DNA of 8,749 bases, taken from positions 1-8,749 of the forward strand of contig PKYZ01000362.1 in the NCBI GenBank assembly GCA_003132865.1, given 5' to 3'. Made by a program: the position numbers and the translations under genes. Under the pieces are notes generated by a model. It made no database searches and had not been told where the DNA came from. It saw nothing but the letters and a program-made list of their open reading frames with translations. The stretch is from Bryobacterales bacterium (GTDB lineage Bacteria > Acidobacteriota > Terriglobia > Bryobacterales > Bryobacteraceae). Shown here one piece after another: positions 7,148 through 8,749 of the stretch (the first letter of the stretch is position 1; the number at the start of each line of letters is the position of its first letter).

Positions 7148-7477
7148 CTAAGTATATACAAATCCTCTTGTATTCTTTGAAGATATTTGGTAGTACGGTA
7201 TTAAATACCACACTACCAGATATTTAGATCTGCGATTCGCGCGCCGAAATCCTGCGGATTCGGGCCGGGCTCGCAATCGCTCGGCCTCCTGGCGCGCGGC
7301 GTCTTGTTCGCGCTTGGCGGTTAGGAAATACCTGATGGTGTCCTCGACCTCGCACAGTTCCGCAATGCCGCCGCCCGGCGCCTTGGAACGGATCTCGGCA
7401 ATATGAAATCCGAACGGCGCGCTCTCCCGGCTCGCGGCCGGGTTCCTCAGGACGCCGCTGAGGCAGGCGAATGCCAC
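7148..7477 (-). CDS. hypothetical 109-residue ORF (doubtful)
   Basis: This ORF starts with GTG immediately after an in-frame TAA, 17 nt beyond the MFS stop, and has no ATG and no convincing ribosome site. Residues of about 45-75 (VEDTIRYFLTAKREQDAARQ and on) could form an amphipathic helix or coiled coil. The last 25 or so residues (KYLVVWYLIPYYQ) are encoded by the 45-bp dyad and the candidate promoter, which argues that at least the 3' end is not selected as protein. I recognise no family. If it is not a gene, 7002-7494 is a 493-nt intergenic region holding only the dyad, the promoter and a GC-rich leader. Confidence 0.25.
   Translation of the reverse strand: MAFACLSGVLRNPAASRESAPFGFHIAEIRSKAPGGGIAELCEVEDTIRYFLTAKREQDAARQEAERLRARPESAGFRRANRRSKYLVVWYLIPYYQISSKNTRGFVYT
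7151..7181 (-). promoter_or_regulatory. candidate sigma-70-type promoter for the large secreted-protein gene
   Basis: On the minus strand TTCAAA (7176-7181) lies 17 nt from TATATA (7153-7158), with TATACT overlapping at 7151-7156. Both boxes are fair matches to TTGACA and TATAAT. They sit in the most AT-rich part of a GC-rich neighbourhood. The predicted transcript would start near 7145 and carry a leader of about 145 nt before the gene start at 7001. Part of that leader (7062-7076, ctccg/cggag arms) could form a small hairpin. No transcript evidence is available. Confidence 0.45.
7181..7225. promoter_or_regulatory. 45-bp imperfect dyad, possible operator upstream of the promoter
   Basis: Two 22-nt arms (7181-7202 and 7204-7225) flank a single central A at 7203, with 18 of 22 positions complementary. 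The centre GGTATTAAATACC is a perfect palindrome, and the flanks carry matching TGGTAGT and ACTACCA blocks. The left edge touches the -35 box of the candidate promoter. The symmetry and position suggest a binding site for a dimeric or tetrameric repressor or activator. The regulator is not in the window. A transcribed hairpin is possible, but no T-tract follows on either strand. Confidence 0.5.
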
Positions 7478-7494
7478 TTACGTAAAGGACCGTC

Positions 7495-8709
7495 TCATCC
7501 GGACTCAGCCATCGGTTGCTGGAATGGTCTCCGCCTCCCGGGTATGCGGAGCAGTCCGATCAGCGCATTCATCGCGGCTAACAGGAGGACCAGCACGTCG
7601 ATGGAAGTGCGCCAGTTGGTCGCCTCCTTGAGGATTTCAAAGCAGACCGTCAGCCCCAGCACGCCCGCGTTCCCGATCGTCCAAAAAATCCCGGAAGCCG
7701 CGCCGGCATGTTCCTTGTGGGCGATGCGCTCGATGATGGTCAGCGTAATGGCCAGAGACGGCAGCCAGAGAAAGCCCAACAACGCGCCCCAGGCGTATCC
7801 CCGGCGCGGGCTGCCCGCGAACACAAATCGATGGACCAGCAGGAGGCTCGGCGCCAGACAGATCCACAGCAGCAGACGGGGGTGATCGAACTTATCCAGC
7901 AACGGGGGAATCAACAGCGCACCGGCAATGCCGCCGGCGATGATCATCCCGCCCGCCATTCCTGCGGCGTCGCTGGCAAAACCGCGTTCGTGCCAGATCA
8001 CCTCCAGCCACGTGGTCAGAGCATTGAAGCACCCCTGCCCGATAAAGGCGGTCGCGAAAATGATGGCGAGATTGCGATTCATCAGCAACTCGCGCATTGG
8101 TGTGGTGGCAGGTTTCGCCGCCCGGGATGCCTCGCGCACTGGGTGGTTCTCGCGCGCCGTGAAGTGGAACAGCAAAGCCCATCCGGCGGCCACCGCGGCC
8201 AGCAAAGACATGGCGCCGCGGAATCCCAGCCACTCCACAAGCCGCGGCGAGGCGGCCAGCGAGAGAGCCATGCCCACGAAGATTCCGATCGTGCAAATGC
8301 CCGTGAAGAGGCCCTCCTCGGCTGGGCCAAACCAGTCGGCGACCAGCGTCGAGATGCAGGTTACGATGCAGGGAACCGAGATGGCGATGCCAATCTGGCC
8401 GGCCAGCAGCATGTAGAAGCCGTCAAAGATACGCAAGGCGGCGGAGACGGCCATGAGGGCCAGCCCGCACTGGATGGCAAAGCGGTATCCGCGGCGATCG
8501 ATCAAGGCGCCGGCGTAGCCGGAGAACAGCATGCTGGCCAAAGGAAAGACGAGTATGGTCCAACTGGCGGTTAGCCCGCTGATGTGGTACTTAGCCGTTA
8601 GAAGCGAAATCAGGGGCGCAAAGTTGTACCAGAAGACCTGCGTCAGAATCAACGCGCCGAGGAACGCCGCAAGCACCAGCCATCGCCGCAGTGCAGCCGC
8701 TTGTTTCAT
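7495..8709 (-). CDS. major facilitator superfamily (MFS) transporter
   Basis: This 404-residue integral membrane protein is dominated by hydrophobic helices, consistent with the usual 12 membrane segments in two halves. MFS motif A lies in the loop after the second helix at about 64-76 (GYAGALIDRRGYR, with D71, R72 and G74). A charged central loop at about 183-207 (TARENHPVREASRAAKP) separates the halves. The first helix contains VFWYNFAPLISLL, followed by SWTILVFPLASML, loosely like the FLVCR/DIRC2-type MFS group, but the substrate cannot be named. The ATG at 8707-8709 lacks a clear ribosome site. The frame stays open upstream to the window edge, but that extension reads as a run of arginines over the palindrome, so the ATG is preferred. 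The C-terminus ends in a short basic tail. No regulator or enzyme beside it hints at the cargo. Confidence 0.88.
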   Translation of the reverse strand: MKQAAALRRWLVLAAFLGALILTQVFWYNFAPLISLLTAKYHISGLTASWTILVFPLASMLFSGYAGALIDRRGYRFAIQCGLALMAVSAALRIFDGFYMLLAGQIGIAISVPCIVTCISTLVADWFGPAEEGLFTGICTIGIFVGMALSLAASPRLVEWLGFRGAMSLLAAVAAGWALLFHFTARENHPVREASRAAKPATTPMRELLMNRNLAIIFATAFIGQGCFNALTTWLEVIWHERGFASDAAGMAGGMIIAGGIAGALLIPPLLDKFDHPRLLLWICLAPSLLLVHRFVFAGSPRRGYAWGALLGFLWLPSLAITLTIIERIAHKEHAGAASGIFWTIGNAGVLGLTVCFEILKEATNWRTSIDVLVLLLAAMNALIGLLRIPGRRRPFQQPMAESG

Positions 8710-8735
8710 GTGGGGCGGGCGTCTACGCCTGCGGC

Positions 8736-8749
8736 GGGTCTCCAGACCC
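8736..8749. repeat. perfect short palindrome at window edge (gggtctccagaccc)
   Basis: Two 6-nt arms, gggtct and agaccc, surround a cc centre 27 nt upstream of the MFS start. The adjoining bases are GC-rich (gtctacgcctgcggc). It may be the end of a longer intergenic repeat that is cut by the window. Its function is unknown. Confidence 0.4.

Noticed and set aside
7181..7225. The dyad as an intrinsic terminator for the MFS transcript
   Set aside because: The stem is AT-rich with mismatches and is followed by cttcaaagaa on the minus strand, not a T-tract. The position against a -35 box fits an operator better.
7708..8574. Plus-strand ORF of 288 codons opposite the MFS gene
   Set aside because: The translation is rich in Arg, Gln, Gly and His without domain structure, while the minus strand encodes a clear membrane transporter with motif A.
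1..8749. Defence system, prophage or transposon content
   Set aside because: No integrase, transposase, nuclease, toxin-antitoxin pair, terminal inverted repeats with target duplication or tRNA attachment site could be read on either strand.

Overview
The window reads as GC-rich chromosomal DNA, most likely from an acidobacterium of the Solibacter/Bryobacter type. That placement is inference. It rests on large secreted proteins built from NHL, BACON and bacterial-Ig-like units, and on an intergenic repeat of the form taacggtcgcggctcgg that I associate with Solibacter-like genomes. No rRNA, tRNA, CRISPR array, transposase or phage gene is visible.

Layout, left to right. (1) Positions 1-174, plus strand: the 3' end of a metW-like gene of methionine biosynthesis. 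(2) Positions 174-215: a run of degenerate 7-bp units (GCTTTCA, GCTATCA and similar) that holds the stop codons of both converging genes. (3) Positions 192-1700, minus: a complete S41 C-terminal processing protease with signal peptide, PDZ domain and an intact Ser/Lys/Gln active site. (4) Positions 1701-1869: an intergenic stretch with a 17-bp tandem repeat. (5) Positions 1870-7001, minus: one very large secreted-protein gene, now split into two overlapping reading frames by an apparent single-base frameshift near 5660. (6) Positions 7002-7494: an AT-rich control region with a plausible promoter and a 45-bp dyad, plus a doubtful 109-codon ORF. (7) Positions 7495-8709, minus: an MFS transporter. 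A short palindrome sits at the right edge.

The centrepiece is the split gene. Rejoining the frames gives a protein of about 1,710 residues. Its order is signal peptide, a putative-Ig-like (He_PIG-like) domain, a Cys-rich domain of unknown family that may be a TIM-barrel glycosidase, and then two near-identical modules of about 523 residues. Each module is Big_1-like, BACON-like, six NHL blades and a second BACON-like domain. A third Big_1-like domain closes the protein. The module period is visible directly: the same AGDGQST-type start recurs at residues 57, 580 and 1104 of the downstream frame. It looks like an exported or surface protein with two six-bladed propellers on Ig-type spacers.

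The genes do not form an obvious pathway. All except metW run on the minus strand, but the intergenic gaps and the candidate promoter at 7151-7181 suggest at least two or three transcription units. The S41 protease is exported to the cell envelope like the large protein, but nothing in the sequence shows a functional link.
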